Assembly (NCBI GenBank): GCA_051439375.1
Contig: JBFRWB010000014.1
Coordinates: 1 to 48,446, forward strand
Direction of reading: 5' to 3'
DNA length: 48,446 nt
From: JBGTGT01 sp051439375
Lineage (GTDB): Bacteria > Cyanobacteriota > Cyanobacteriia > Cyanobacteriales > Microcystaceae
Of the stretch, positions 35,867 through 43,389 are shown one piece after another (position 1 is the first letter of the stretch; each line of letters opens with the position of its first letter). A model generated the notes under the pieces. It was not told the DNA's origin, made no database searches, and saw nothing but the letters and a program-made list of their open reading frames with translations. Position numbers and translations under genes: made by a program.

Positions 35867-36333
35867 TCTTGAAACCCTTGAATGGCTGACGGAATTAATC
35901 GTTTTTGCTGCAACTCAGACAATAAATGTTCTAGTCGCAAATATTGAATCATTCCTTGATCATCATGGATCATGTCCCCTAAGTAAAGACTATCAAAGTC
36001 TTGAAATTGGGAGGCGGTAAAATCTTGTTGATTTTTGGTAATGGTATCGGTTACTTTTTCTGCTATTAATCCTAAAATGGGCGCAGTTTTAGGGGCATTT
36101 GGGGGTTTAATTAGGATGATTCTTGTACTTAACCGTCGCTCACCCGGTTTTCCTTGAATTAATTTCCGTAAATCAATGACAGGAACTAAGTTTCCCCCAT
36201 AGTTAAAAACCCCCGCAATAGGAGAAAGAGAAGCAGAAACAGGTTTAAGAATAACCATGGGGATAATTTTAATCACTCGTAAACTGTCGATTGCATATTG
36301 ATCTGAGCCTAAATGAAATAGAACTAATAACAT
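35863..36333 (-). CDS. cheW: CheW-like chemotaxis adaptor
   Basis: A 156-residue single-domain CheW. Its beta-barrel shows FHLGSDQYAIDSLRVIKIIP (residues 6-25), the SPIAGVFNYGGNLVPVIDLR core (about 37-56) and GLIAEKVTDTITKN. CheW couples receptors to the CheA kinase; in cyanobacteria such modules control type IV pilus phototaxis. No cheA or receptor gene is adjacent. The start is MLLVLFHLG (36333), 13 bases after the UPF0182 stop; a longer frame would overlap that gene. Overlaps HAD gene by ATGA. Confidence 0.88.
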   Translation of the reverse strand: MLLVLFHLGSDQYAIDSLRVIKIIPMVILKPVSASLSPIAGVFNYGGNLVPVIDLRKLIQGKPGERRLSTRIILIKPPNAPKTAPILGLIAEKVTDTITKNQQDFTASQFQDFDSLYLGDMIHDDQGMIQYLRLEHLLSELQQKRLIPSAIQGFQE

Positions 36334-36346
36334 AGTATTAAATATC

Positions 36347-39313
36347 TTAATTAAGTAATTCAGTAGAACTCGTTGCTTCAACCGAGCGAATGATGGTTTC
36401 ACTTTGAGAAGGAGACGTTTTAAAAATGGCAGTTAAGGCTTCTTTTAAAGTTTCAGCCATAACAATTTGATTTTCATAAGCTACCACTACCCTTGTTAGA
36501 GTAGGAAGACTATTTTGTTCTGCTTCTAAATAAATGGGTTCAACATAGAGTAAAGAATTTTCAATGGGAATAACCAGTAAATTTCCTTGAATTACTTTAG
36601 AACCTTCACGATTCCAAAGAGAAATTTGTTGAGAAATTTCAGGATCTTGGTTAATTAAAGATTCAATTTGTTCGGGTCCATAAATCAGTTTTTGCTTGGG
36701 TAATTGATAGAGTAATAGTTTGCCATAATTTTGATCATCGGAACGGGCAAATAAACCAGCTACTAAGTTATTCCGACTCGTAGGAGTATAGAAATGAGCT
36801 AAGACAAATTCGGCAGAATTTTCCTCAAAACTCATGATTAAATAATAAGGTTCAACTGGTTGTTGTTCTCCTCCGTAAATTTCTTGGGGAATACGCCATT
36901 GATCCTCCCGATTATAAAACACTTGAGTATCTTCCATGTGATAGGTTAATAAGCGTTCTGACTGAGTATTAAATAAATCGGTGGGATAACGAATATGACT
37001 TTTTAAAGTAGATGGCATTTTTGCAAAAGGGTGAAACAAATTAGGAAAGATTTTTTTCCATGATTGAATTATCGGATCATCTTCATTCATGACATAAAAA
37101 TAAACGTCCCCATGGTAGGCATCAATGACTACTTTGACAGAATTACGAATATAATTAAAATCTCGTTCTCCGGGATCTGAATAGGGATAATAAGGACTGG
37201 TGGTATAAGCATCTACTATCCAATAAAGATCCCCATTAAATTGATTATCCGCCCGTTCAATTCCTTTCGCCGCTACTAAATAAGGGTCTCGATCATAGCG
37301 TAAAAAAGGAGCAATTTCTCTGATTCTGCGGTTAATATTACGACGGAATAAAAGACGAGTTTCAGGGGTAAAATTTTGCGTAGCTAATAATTGAGGATCT
37401 TTGAAATATTGGGCAGCCATTAAGCGTTTTAAGCCTGTTCCAATGGCAATTCCGCCTGAACCATCATAGGTGTTATAGACATTATCTTCTCCACTGGGAA
37501 AGTCTAATTCTTTAATTTTAGTGTGGGTCATAATATAGGTATTTGATAGTTCCCCATAATAAATTCTCGGACGACTAATAGGGATACTTACTCGAATTTG
37601 TTCATTCGCAGTTTCTAGATTTCCTTCTTCATTTCCTGTCCCAATATCTTTAACAAAATAAGCAGGAAGTCCGCCAGTCTGAGTTTCATTAACAGGAGAT
37701 AATGTAAAGCCATAACCGTGAGTATAAACCAGATGTTTATTCACCCATGTTTTTGCTTGGTCAGGAACTTCTTCATAAGCTAATTCTCTGGCTGCTGTTA
37801 AGACTTGATAGGTGGTTGTTTCAGAAGAATTGGTATCCTGTTTAATCGTGTAGCGATCATAATCTGCATCTGGAAATTTATAATAAAGCCGAATTTGTTG
37901 GAGTTGACGGTTAGCTTGTAATAGGGGACGAGAATCCCACAAACGGATATTATCGACAATTAACTGATTTTCTTGTAAATTTTGATCGGATAGTTGACCA
38001 GATGCTTGTAAAACTTGAGGCGTTATTTTTTCTAAGTTAAATCCTTGGCGAGTGAATTCAATACTTCGTTGAATGTAGGGACGTTCACGGGCTAATTCAT
38101 TGGGTTGAACGATTAGATATTGGGTTAGTTGGGCAATTAGAATACTTCCTAAGAAAAGACCTAAATAAATATAAAGAGGAAAGGGAGAAAAGGGTAATTG
38201 AGATAGTTTTTGTTGTTTTGGCGCAATCAACCATTGCCTTTTACCTCTTCCTGTTATCGCTTTCAATAGTAGCCAAACAGCGATCGCAAAAGAAACAAAA
38301 GAGAGGGCTGTATTAATCGGTAAAGTAACATTAAGATCGGTATAACTTGCCCCATAAACTACGCCTCTAGGAGAATAAAGTAGTTGATAACGGGCTAACC
38401 AATGGTGAAATCCAACGGCTATCATTAGCAGTCCACCCAAGGTATAAAGATGACGCAGTTGGGGGCGAGAAAAACCGGGAAATTTTCCCTGTGATAAGCT
38501 TTTGGCAGAGAGTAAATAGGTCAAACTCACGATTAATAAGCCTAAAAATAATAATCCTGCAAACCAGAAGTAAAATAATTTCAAAATCGGTAAGGTAAAG
38601 ATATAAAAACTTACATTATTCTGAAACTGCGGATCAATTTTTTCAAAGGAAGTAGGATTTAACCAAAGCAGGATTCTTGTCCAATTTCCTGCAATAATAA
38701 CGCCTAATACAAGGCTAAAAAAGAAAGTAACGACTTTTAAGAATTTATCCGCTTGAAAAACAGCTAAAAGAATCATTACTATAACAATTCCCGCTTTCCA
38801 AAGCTGTTCATTGACTTGGGTAATAATAGTTGAAAAGATTTTTAAGCTAAACGGAGAGGGTAATTGAGGGGTAATCGCGGGTAGGGTAAAGTCAGGTGTC
38901 CAAACATCAATCGCAACTTGAGTATAATAAATCAATAAAATGCTTAATAAGAAACTGACGCTAAAAACTAAGCCTAAAAGAATGGGTAAATTTAAAGATT
39001 GAGACTGAGGAGAGAGGGGTTGTCTAAGAAGTTTACGACTACGAAGTCGATGGGATTTTTTTTCAGGTTGGGGTTGGGGAATTTGTTGCCATCGCCATTG
39101 ACGAGAAAGGGTTAAATTTTTGTGTAGAAACCAGAAAGAAAGGGCAGCTGTTCCTAACCATAAACCCATTTGCCATAATAATCGTTTAATAAAAGTAAAT
39201 AGATAACCAACGGAATTAAACCACAATATCTCTACACTGATATGGGTAATTAACTCAAAAATGAGCAATCCGATGAAAATAATTAACAATCCTCTTAGTA
39301 TTTTGTTGGGCAT
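36347..39313 (-). CDS. UPF0182 family large membrane protein
   Basis: A 988-residue protein. The N-terminal third contains seven or eight hydrophobic helices (within about residues 5-415), and the rest is a large extracytoplasmic-type region with the family blocks KHLVYTHGYGFTLSPVNE (about 530-547) and PRIYYGELSNTYIMTH, followed by DNQFNGDLYWIVDAYTTS and NYIRNSVKVVIDAYHGDVYF. These are diagnostic of UPF0182 (COG1615). The function is unknown. The start is MPNKILRGL (39313), since the preceding in-frame sequence is poorly supported. First gene of a probable five-gene minus-strand unit with cheW, HAD, parA and Uma2. Confidence 0.92.
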   Translation of the reverse strand: MPNKILRGLLIIFIGLLIFELITHISVEILWFNSVGYLFTFIKRLLWQMGLWLGTAALSFWFLHKNLTLSRQWRWQQIPQPQPEKKSHRLRSRKLLRQPLSPQSQSLNLPILLGLVFSVSFLLSILLIYYTQVAIDVWTPDFTLPAITPQLPSPFSLKIFSTIITQVNEQLWKAGIVIVMILLAVFQADKFLKVVTFFFSLVLGVIIAGNWTRILLWLNPTSFEKIDPQFQNNVSFYIFTLPILKLFYFWFAGLLFLGLLIVSLTYLLSAKSLSQGKFPGFSRPQLRHLYTLGGLLMIAVGFHHWLARYQLLYSPRGVVYGASYTDLNVTLPINTALSFVSFAIAVWLLLKAITGRGKRQWLIAPKQQKLSQLPFSPFPLYIYLGLFLGSILIAQLTQYLIVQPNELARERPYIQRSIEFTRQGFNLEKITPQVLQASGQLSDQNLQENQLIVDNIRLWDSRPLLQANRQLQQIRLYYKFPDADYDRYTIKQDTNSSETTTYQVLTAARELAYEEVPDQAKTWVNKHLVYTHGYGFTLSPVNETQTGGLPAYFVKDIGTGNEEGNLETANEQIRVSIPISRPRIYYGELSNTYIMTHTKIKELDFPSGEDNVYNTYDGSGGIAIGTGLKRLMAAQYFKDPQLLATQNFTPETRLLFRRNINRRIREIAPFLRYDRDPYLVAAKGIERADNQFNGDLYWIVDAYTTSPYYPYSDPGERDFNYIRNSVKVVIDAYHGDVYFYVMNEDDPIIQSWKKIFPNLFHPFAKMPSTLKSHIRYPTDLFNTQSERLLTYHMEDTQVFYNREDQWRIPQEIYGGEQQPVEPYYLIMSFEENSAEFVLAHFYTPTSRNNLVAGLFARSDDQNYGKLLLYQLPKQKLIYGPEQIESLINQDPEISQQISLWNREGSKVIQGNLLVIPIENSLLYVEPIYLEAEQNSLPTLTRVVVAYENQIVMAETLKEALTAIFKTSPSQSETIIRSVEATSSTELLN

Positions 39314-39535
39314 AATAAAGAAGTCGGAAGTATGAAGTCTGAAGTTGTTTTTGTAACAAGGATTTATCCCTTCCTCCAAAAACGTTCCGTCTTAAAAGAC
39401 AGGGTGTTTGGCCTAGTTATTTCGATAGAAGCTTTTGATAGGTATTTGCTACAATCAATTATAAAATAAAGCTGATAAGAAACAGTTAATAGTTATTGAT
39501 TCTTATGTAACTTCTAAATTTCTATTTTTTTACCA

Positions 39536-40315
39536 ATGAGTGATTATCAAATTTTAGCCAATACTCCTTGTCAACGGGTGAGCGATGACGTTTGCTGCTC
39601 AATTGTAGAAAATTTGCCGATTTCTTCGTATCACCGCCTATTAGTGTTGATTTGGCCACAATTAGGAGATTTTGATAGTCTAGAATATGCTTGGTGGTTA
39701 CAGAGGGAGTCCCAAAAATTAAAGGATAAAGGGGTAATAGTAAGGGCAATCGGAATTGGCGATCGCAATTCTGGGTTACAATTTTGCCATTATACCCAAT
39801 TCCCCTCAACTCAATTATGGGTAGATCCAACAGGGACAATTCACCAGAAATTAAAACTTTATCAAGGATTAACCCTAAAATATCCCCTTTTAACCCCGTC
39901 TCAGACAGCATGGCTCAATTTAATGTTAATGTGTGCTGGAATTAGCAGTCCCAATACCTTAAAAGAAGTGTTACGAGGATACACAGGAGATAAAACTGCT
40001 CCCCAATTGATTGGAGAAAGTGAAGTCATCGAAGCCAAACCTTTACCCCCCCTTAAGGGATCTTTCTTTAATTTAGTAGGGGGATCTGGATTTCAACGAC
40101 CCTTTGAACTTGCTACTTTGCGCTTACGCAATATGACGGAAGTTCTCAGTCATTGGCGTACTTATGTTCCGAATTCATCTTATTTAACCCAACGGGGGGG
40201 GACATTTTTATGGGATGAAACAAACAATCTGCTTTATAAGTATGTGGATCAAGGAATTTTGGGTTTTGCAGAGAATATGAGTCAACCCCTCTCTTTTCTA
40301 GAAGATTATCTTTAA
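39536..40315 (+). CDS. AhpC/TSA-like thioredoxin-fold protein lacking the usual peroxidatic Cys
   Basis: A 259-residue protein related to the AhpC/TSA-type thioredoxin fold (LLVLIWPQLGDFDSLEYAWW, GVIVRAIGIGDRNSG, STQLWVDPTGTIHQKL). At the place where active peroxiredoxins carry a catalytic Cys after the first strand, the sequence reads WPQLGDFDSLE, with no Cys. Other cysteines occur earlier (CCSIVE) and later (about residue 84). A C-terminal extension of about 90 residues (from GGSGFQRPFELATLRLRNM) is a recognised feature of this subfamily in cyanobacteria. Not an obvious peroxidase. Single gene. Confidence 0.7.
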   Translation: MSDYQILANTPCQRVSDDVCCSIVENLPISSYHRLLVLIWPQLGDFDSLEYAWWLQRESQKLKDKGVIVRAIGIGDRNSGLQFCHYTQFPSTQLWVDPTGTIHQKLKLYQGLTLKYPLLTPSQTAWLNLMLMCAGISSPNTLKEVLRGYTGDKTAPQLIGESEVIEAKPLPPLKGSFFNLVGGSGFQRPFELATLRLRNMTEVLSHWRTYVPNSSYLTQRGGTFLWDETNNLLYKYVDQGILGFAENMSQPLSFLEDYL

Positions 40316-40463
40316 GAAAAAACACTCAATTTTTTTGCCAATGTAAGGCGCAATTAGGTTAAATAATAATAAATTCGATGGGTAAAAGCGGTCAAGATTG
40401 AGGATTTACACCAATTAAGTAAAGAAAGGTTTAACATGATCTGGGAAACTATCACTAAACATT

Positions 40464-41246
40464 ATGCAACGACGACAGTTCATTCAAACCCTGAGTATCG
40501 GAACATTAACAACCCTTGGTGTTATTCGCTCTTCTCAAGTATTGGGGCAAAATTCAGCTAATGACGGTATATTAATCCAATACCTCGGACATACCTGCTT
40601 TCTCATCTCTGGTAGTGGACTTCGTATTTTAATCAACCCTTTCCGCGCCATTGGTTGTACCGCAGGCTATAAATTGCCTAAAGTTGAAGCAGATTTAGTA
40701 TTAATTAGCAGTCAGTTGTGGGATGAAGGAGCAGCCGAAAATTTACCCGGAAATCCCAAAGTTTTATATGAACCGGGAGTATATGAAATTAATGGCTTTC
40801 AATTACAAGGAATCGGGATTCCCCACGATCGCAAAGGCGGCCGACAATTTGGGACAAACGTTGCATGGCGATGGACACAAGGCGGGCTGAAAATACTCCA
40901 TTTAGGCGGTGCAGCCGCCCCCATTGAGGTAGAACAAAAAATCCTCATGGGAACACCCGATATTGCCTTCATTCCCGTTGGGGGTGGGGTTAAAGCTTAT
41001 AATCCAGCAGAAGCAAAACAGGCCATGGAGGTGTTAAACCCCAAAATTATGATTCCCACCCAATATTTAACGGCGGCGGCTGATAAGGATAACTGTGACA
41101 TCGTTTCTGTTGATGACTTCTTAAAACTGCTTGAAGATATGAATATTCGCAAAATTGCTGATAATCAATTACGGGTAAAAGCGAGAGATTTACCGCAAAA
41201 AGGAACATTAATTCGGGTATTAAACGCTCAGAAAGTAATTAAATAA
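40464..41246 (+). CDS. Tat-exported metallo-beta-lactamase-fold protein with lost metal site
   Basis: A 260-residue protein with a twin-arginine leader MQRRQFIQTLSIGTLTTLG (residues 1-19) and an UlaG-like fold: YLGHTCFLISGSGLRILINPF, ADLVLIS, LKILHLGG, PDIAFIPVGGG, NPKIMIPTQYL. In active relatives the segment after ADLVLIS carries HxHxDH; here it is SSQLWDE (82-88). The Asp after LHLG is Gly, and the terminal His in the PTH motif is Gln. The metal site is therefore destroyed at three places and hydrolase activity is unlikely. Location would be the periplasm or thylakoid lumen. Confidence 0.8.
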   Translation: MQRRQFIQTLSIGTLTTLGVIRSSQVLGQNSANDGILIQYLGHTCFLISGSGLRILINPFRAIGCTAGYKLPKVEADLVLISSQLWDEGAAENLPGNPKVLYEPGVYEINGFQLQGIGIPHDRKGGRQFGTNVAWRWTQGGLKILHLGGAAAPIEVEQKILMGTPDIAFIPVGGGVKAYNPAEAKQAMEVLNPKIMIPTQYLTAAADKDNCDIVSVDDFLKLLEDMNIRKIADNQLRVKARDLPQKGTLIRVLNAQKVIK

Positions 41247-41387
41247 AAACCGAAGGTTCGTATTTAAACTTCTCTTAAACTTATCGAGGATAATTGTTAA
41301 TTTTCGGTAAAGTTAAGAAAGGTATATATTTTAGGAAATAATTGCTTTTTTGATCAATTCTTGACATCAATAAACAGGGATCTGGGT

Positions 41388-41972
41388 ATGTTTAGAGTAA
41401 CGCCAATGAATCCCTGTTTTGCTATTATGTTTTTTTTACCCCGAATAAATCACAATTTACTGAAAAATACCTCTGGTTTTACTTTATTAGAGTTAATGAT
41501 CGTTGTGATAATTGCAGGGCTTTTAGCAGCGATCGCTATTCCTACTTTGGTTGCTCAAGTGGATAAAGCTAAATATGCTGGTGCTAAGGCGCAAATGGGC
41601 TGTATGATGCGAGAGTTAAAGGCGTATCGCTTTGAAAATAGTCACTATCCCCCAGATGCAAATCGCAATACTCCCTATCCTGAAGCAGAATGTTATGTTG
41701 TCCATGAAGGCTACAAAAAAGATCAGCCAGAGATTAATCAAAAGAATGATACAGATATTCCATTTAATTCGGTTTATGATTATGAAAATTGGGGTGGGGA
41801 TTCAACTTGTTATATTGCTATTACCTTTTTTGGGAAAAATGGCTTGAGAGCTTTTGAAAAAGGAGATAAAGATAAGGTGCAAACCCTTGGGTTTAATAAC
41901 TATTCTGAAGGGGATGATAATGATGACTTAGTGCTTTTAATTGAGAATAATAATGAATCTTGTTCACCTTAA
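41388..41972 (+). CDS. Type IV pilin-like protein (PilA family)
   Basis: A 194-residue prepilin. The processing site G|FTLLELMIVVIIAGLLAAIA (Gly30 then Phe, with Glu at +5) is typical of type IV pilins, followed by the conserved hydrophobic helix and a Cys-containing globular head (cysteines in QMGCMMRE, AECYVV, STCYIA and near the C-terminus, NESCSP). The leader is 30 residues from the ATG at 41388; later ATGs at 41406 and 41427 would give leaders of 24 and 17. It probably has an extracellular pilus or minor pilin role. Confidence 0.85.
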   Translation: MFRVTPMNPCFAIMFFLPRINHNLLKNTSGFTLLELMIVVIIAGLLAAIAIPTLVAQVDKAKYAGAKAQMGCMMRELKAYRFENSHYPPDANRNTPYPEAECYVVHEGYKKDQPEINQKNDTDIPFNSVYDYENWGGDSTCYIAITFFGKNGLRAFEKGDKDKVQTLGFNNYSEGDDNDDLVLLIENNNESCSP

Positions 41973-41979
41973 ACAATTA

Positions 41980-42055
41980 GCAGTGAACAGTTAACAAACA
42001 ATCACTAATCCTTTACTAAAGATAAAAAATTTATAATTTGTAATTTATAATTCAT
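41980..42055 (+). repeat. Dispersed intergenic repeat, copy C
   Basis: Begins GCAGTGAACAGTTAACAAAC and ends AAAATTTATAATTTGTAATTTATAATTCA. It shares the 5' block and the AT-rich 3' block with copies A and B but has CCTTTACTAAAG in place of CCTAGAACC in the middle. It starts eight bases after the pilin stop. Confidence 0.55.
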
Positions 42056-42108
42056 AGTTTTCTGATATAGAATGGGGAAGATACTTTCTGATTACTTAGT
42101 GTGTGGTT

Positions 42109-42525
42109 ATGGCATCTTCGTCCAATTATCGACCCAAACAACTTTCTTTAGGTCCCCTTGAGCAAGAAATTCTCAATATTGTCTGGAATCTCGAAACAGC
42201 AACGGTAAAGGTAGTTCATGAGCAAATTTTAGCCGATCCCGAACGAGAATTAGCTTATACTTCAGTAACAACTGTATTAAATCGCCTAACCAAAAAAGGC
42301 TGGTTACGTTGTGAGAAAAACGGACGCGCCTTTACATGGATTCCTCTCATTTCTCGTCAACAAGCAAATGCGATTAAAGCTTATGATCAATTACATGGGT
42401 TTTTATCTGTTAGTAGCCCAGATACAGTGGCTGCATTTGCCGATCAATTAGATACAGCAAGTATTGAACGTTTAGAAGCGATCGCAAATCGTCTTAAAAC
42501 CATTCGTCAGCAACGGGAAGGCTAA
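42109..42525 (+). CDS. BlaI/MecI/CopY-family transcriptional repressor
   Basis: A 138-residue winged-helix repressor. The fold reads LGPLEQEILNIVWNLETATV (about residues 14-33), the recognition helix region YTSVTTVLNRLTKKGWLR (about 61-78) and a wing. The C-terminal dimerisation part (80-138) is typical of BlaI relatives that are inactivated by cleavage by an M56 peptidase. Chosen start is ATG 42109 (GTG six bases upstream). It is followed three bases later by an M56 peptidase gene, so they form the classical repressor-sensor pair; the target genes are not evident. Confidence 0.9.
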   Translation: MASSSNYRPKQLSLGPLEQEILNIVWNLETATVKVVHEQILADPERELAYTSVTTVLNRLTKKGWLRCEKNGRAFTWIPLISRQQANAIKAYDQLHGFLSVSSPDTVAAFADQLDTASIERLEAIANRLKTIRQQREG

Positions 42526-42528
42526 ATT

Positions 42529-43374
42529 ATGCACCTTTTAATTATTCTAGCTTCATTATTAATCGCAGGAGGATTACGCCATATCCTAAATAGAACTCAT
42601 GGGCAAACATGGCAGGAAAAATGGCAATATACTTTATTCAACTTTTTATTTCCTCCCTTATTCATATTAATGACTGCTGTTGCGGTTTATTGGATGGGAC
42701 ATCATGGCAAAATGTGGGGAATTCCCTCCCATCGTTGGGGCTGTCATTTAGCGATCGCTTTCTTGATTTGGAGTGGTTTATTGTTAATCTATCAGGGTTA
42801 TCAAAGCTGGCAAATTCAAGATAAACTACAACAATATCCACTGACTCAATTAGATAAACAATCAATTCGTCTAATTCCTAGTTCTTTGCCCTACAGCGCA
42901 CAAATTGGCTTTTGGCAGCCCCAATTAGTGGTCAGTAAGGGGTTATTAACCCTACTAAAAGATGACCATCTGAAGGCTGTTTTAGCCCACGAAAAAGCCC
43001 ATGCTACTTATAAAGATACCTTCTGGTTTTTCTGGTTAGGGTATTTGAAAAAATTAACTTTTTGGTTACCCTATTCAGATCCATTGTTGCAAGACCTTTT
43101 ATTATTAAGAGAAATTAGAGCCGATCAAACAGCAATTCAACAATTTGATCCCTTAATTTTAGCAGAAGCTCTATTGAGTGTGGCTCAATTTCCCCTCAAT
43201 GGAGAACATGATTCCTCTCTTGCTGTTGGGTTTAATGAAGACAGCGATCGCCTTGAACAGCGTATTGAAGCGATCTTAGATCCTTGTTCTCCTTGGCAGT
43301 CTTTTTCATGGCAAAATAGTCCATGGATACCTTTAACTTTTCTCCCATTATTAACCATTCCTTTACATCATTAA
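42529..43374 (+). CDS. BlaR1-type M56 membrane metallopeptidase, no sensor domain
   Basis: A 281-residue membrane protein with three or four hydrophobic helices. The zinc site is AHEKAH (HEKAH 154-158), and the third ligand Glu195 lies in LLREIRADQ. It ends soon after the protease domain: the beta-lactam-sensing domain of BlaR1 is absent. Together with the BlaI-like gene three bases upstream it forms a compact induction pair. It probably cleaves or inactivates the repressor in response to an unknown signal. Confidence 0.87.
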   Translation: MHLLIILASLLIAGGLRHILNRTHGQTWQEKWQYTLFNFLFPPLFILMTAVAVYWMGHHGKMWGIPSHRWGCHLAIAFLIWSGLLLIYQGYQSWQIQDKLQQYPLTQLDKQSIRLIPSSLPYSAQIGFWQPQLVVSKGLLTLLKDDHLKAVLAHEKAHATYKDTFWFFWLGYLKKLTFWLPYSDPLLQDLLLLREIRADQTAIQQFDPLILAEALLSVAQFPLNGEHDSSLAVGFNEDSDRLEQRIEAILDPCSPWQSFSWQNSPWIPLTFLPLLTIPLHH

Positions 43375-43389
43375 AATTATTTAGCATAA

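Noticed and set aside
39522..39911. Minus-strand open frame across the AhpC/TSA-like gene start
   Set aside because: The plus-strand gene has coherent domain signals; the antisense frame has none.
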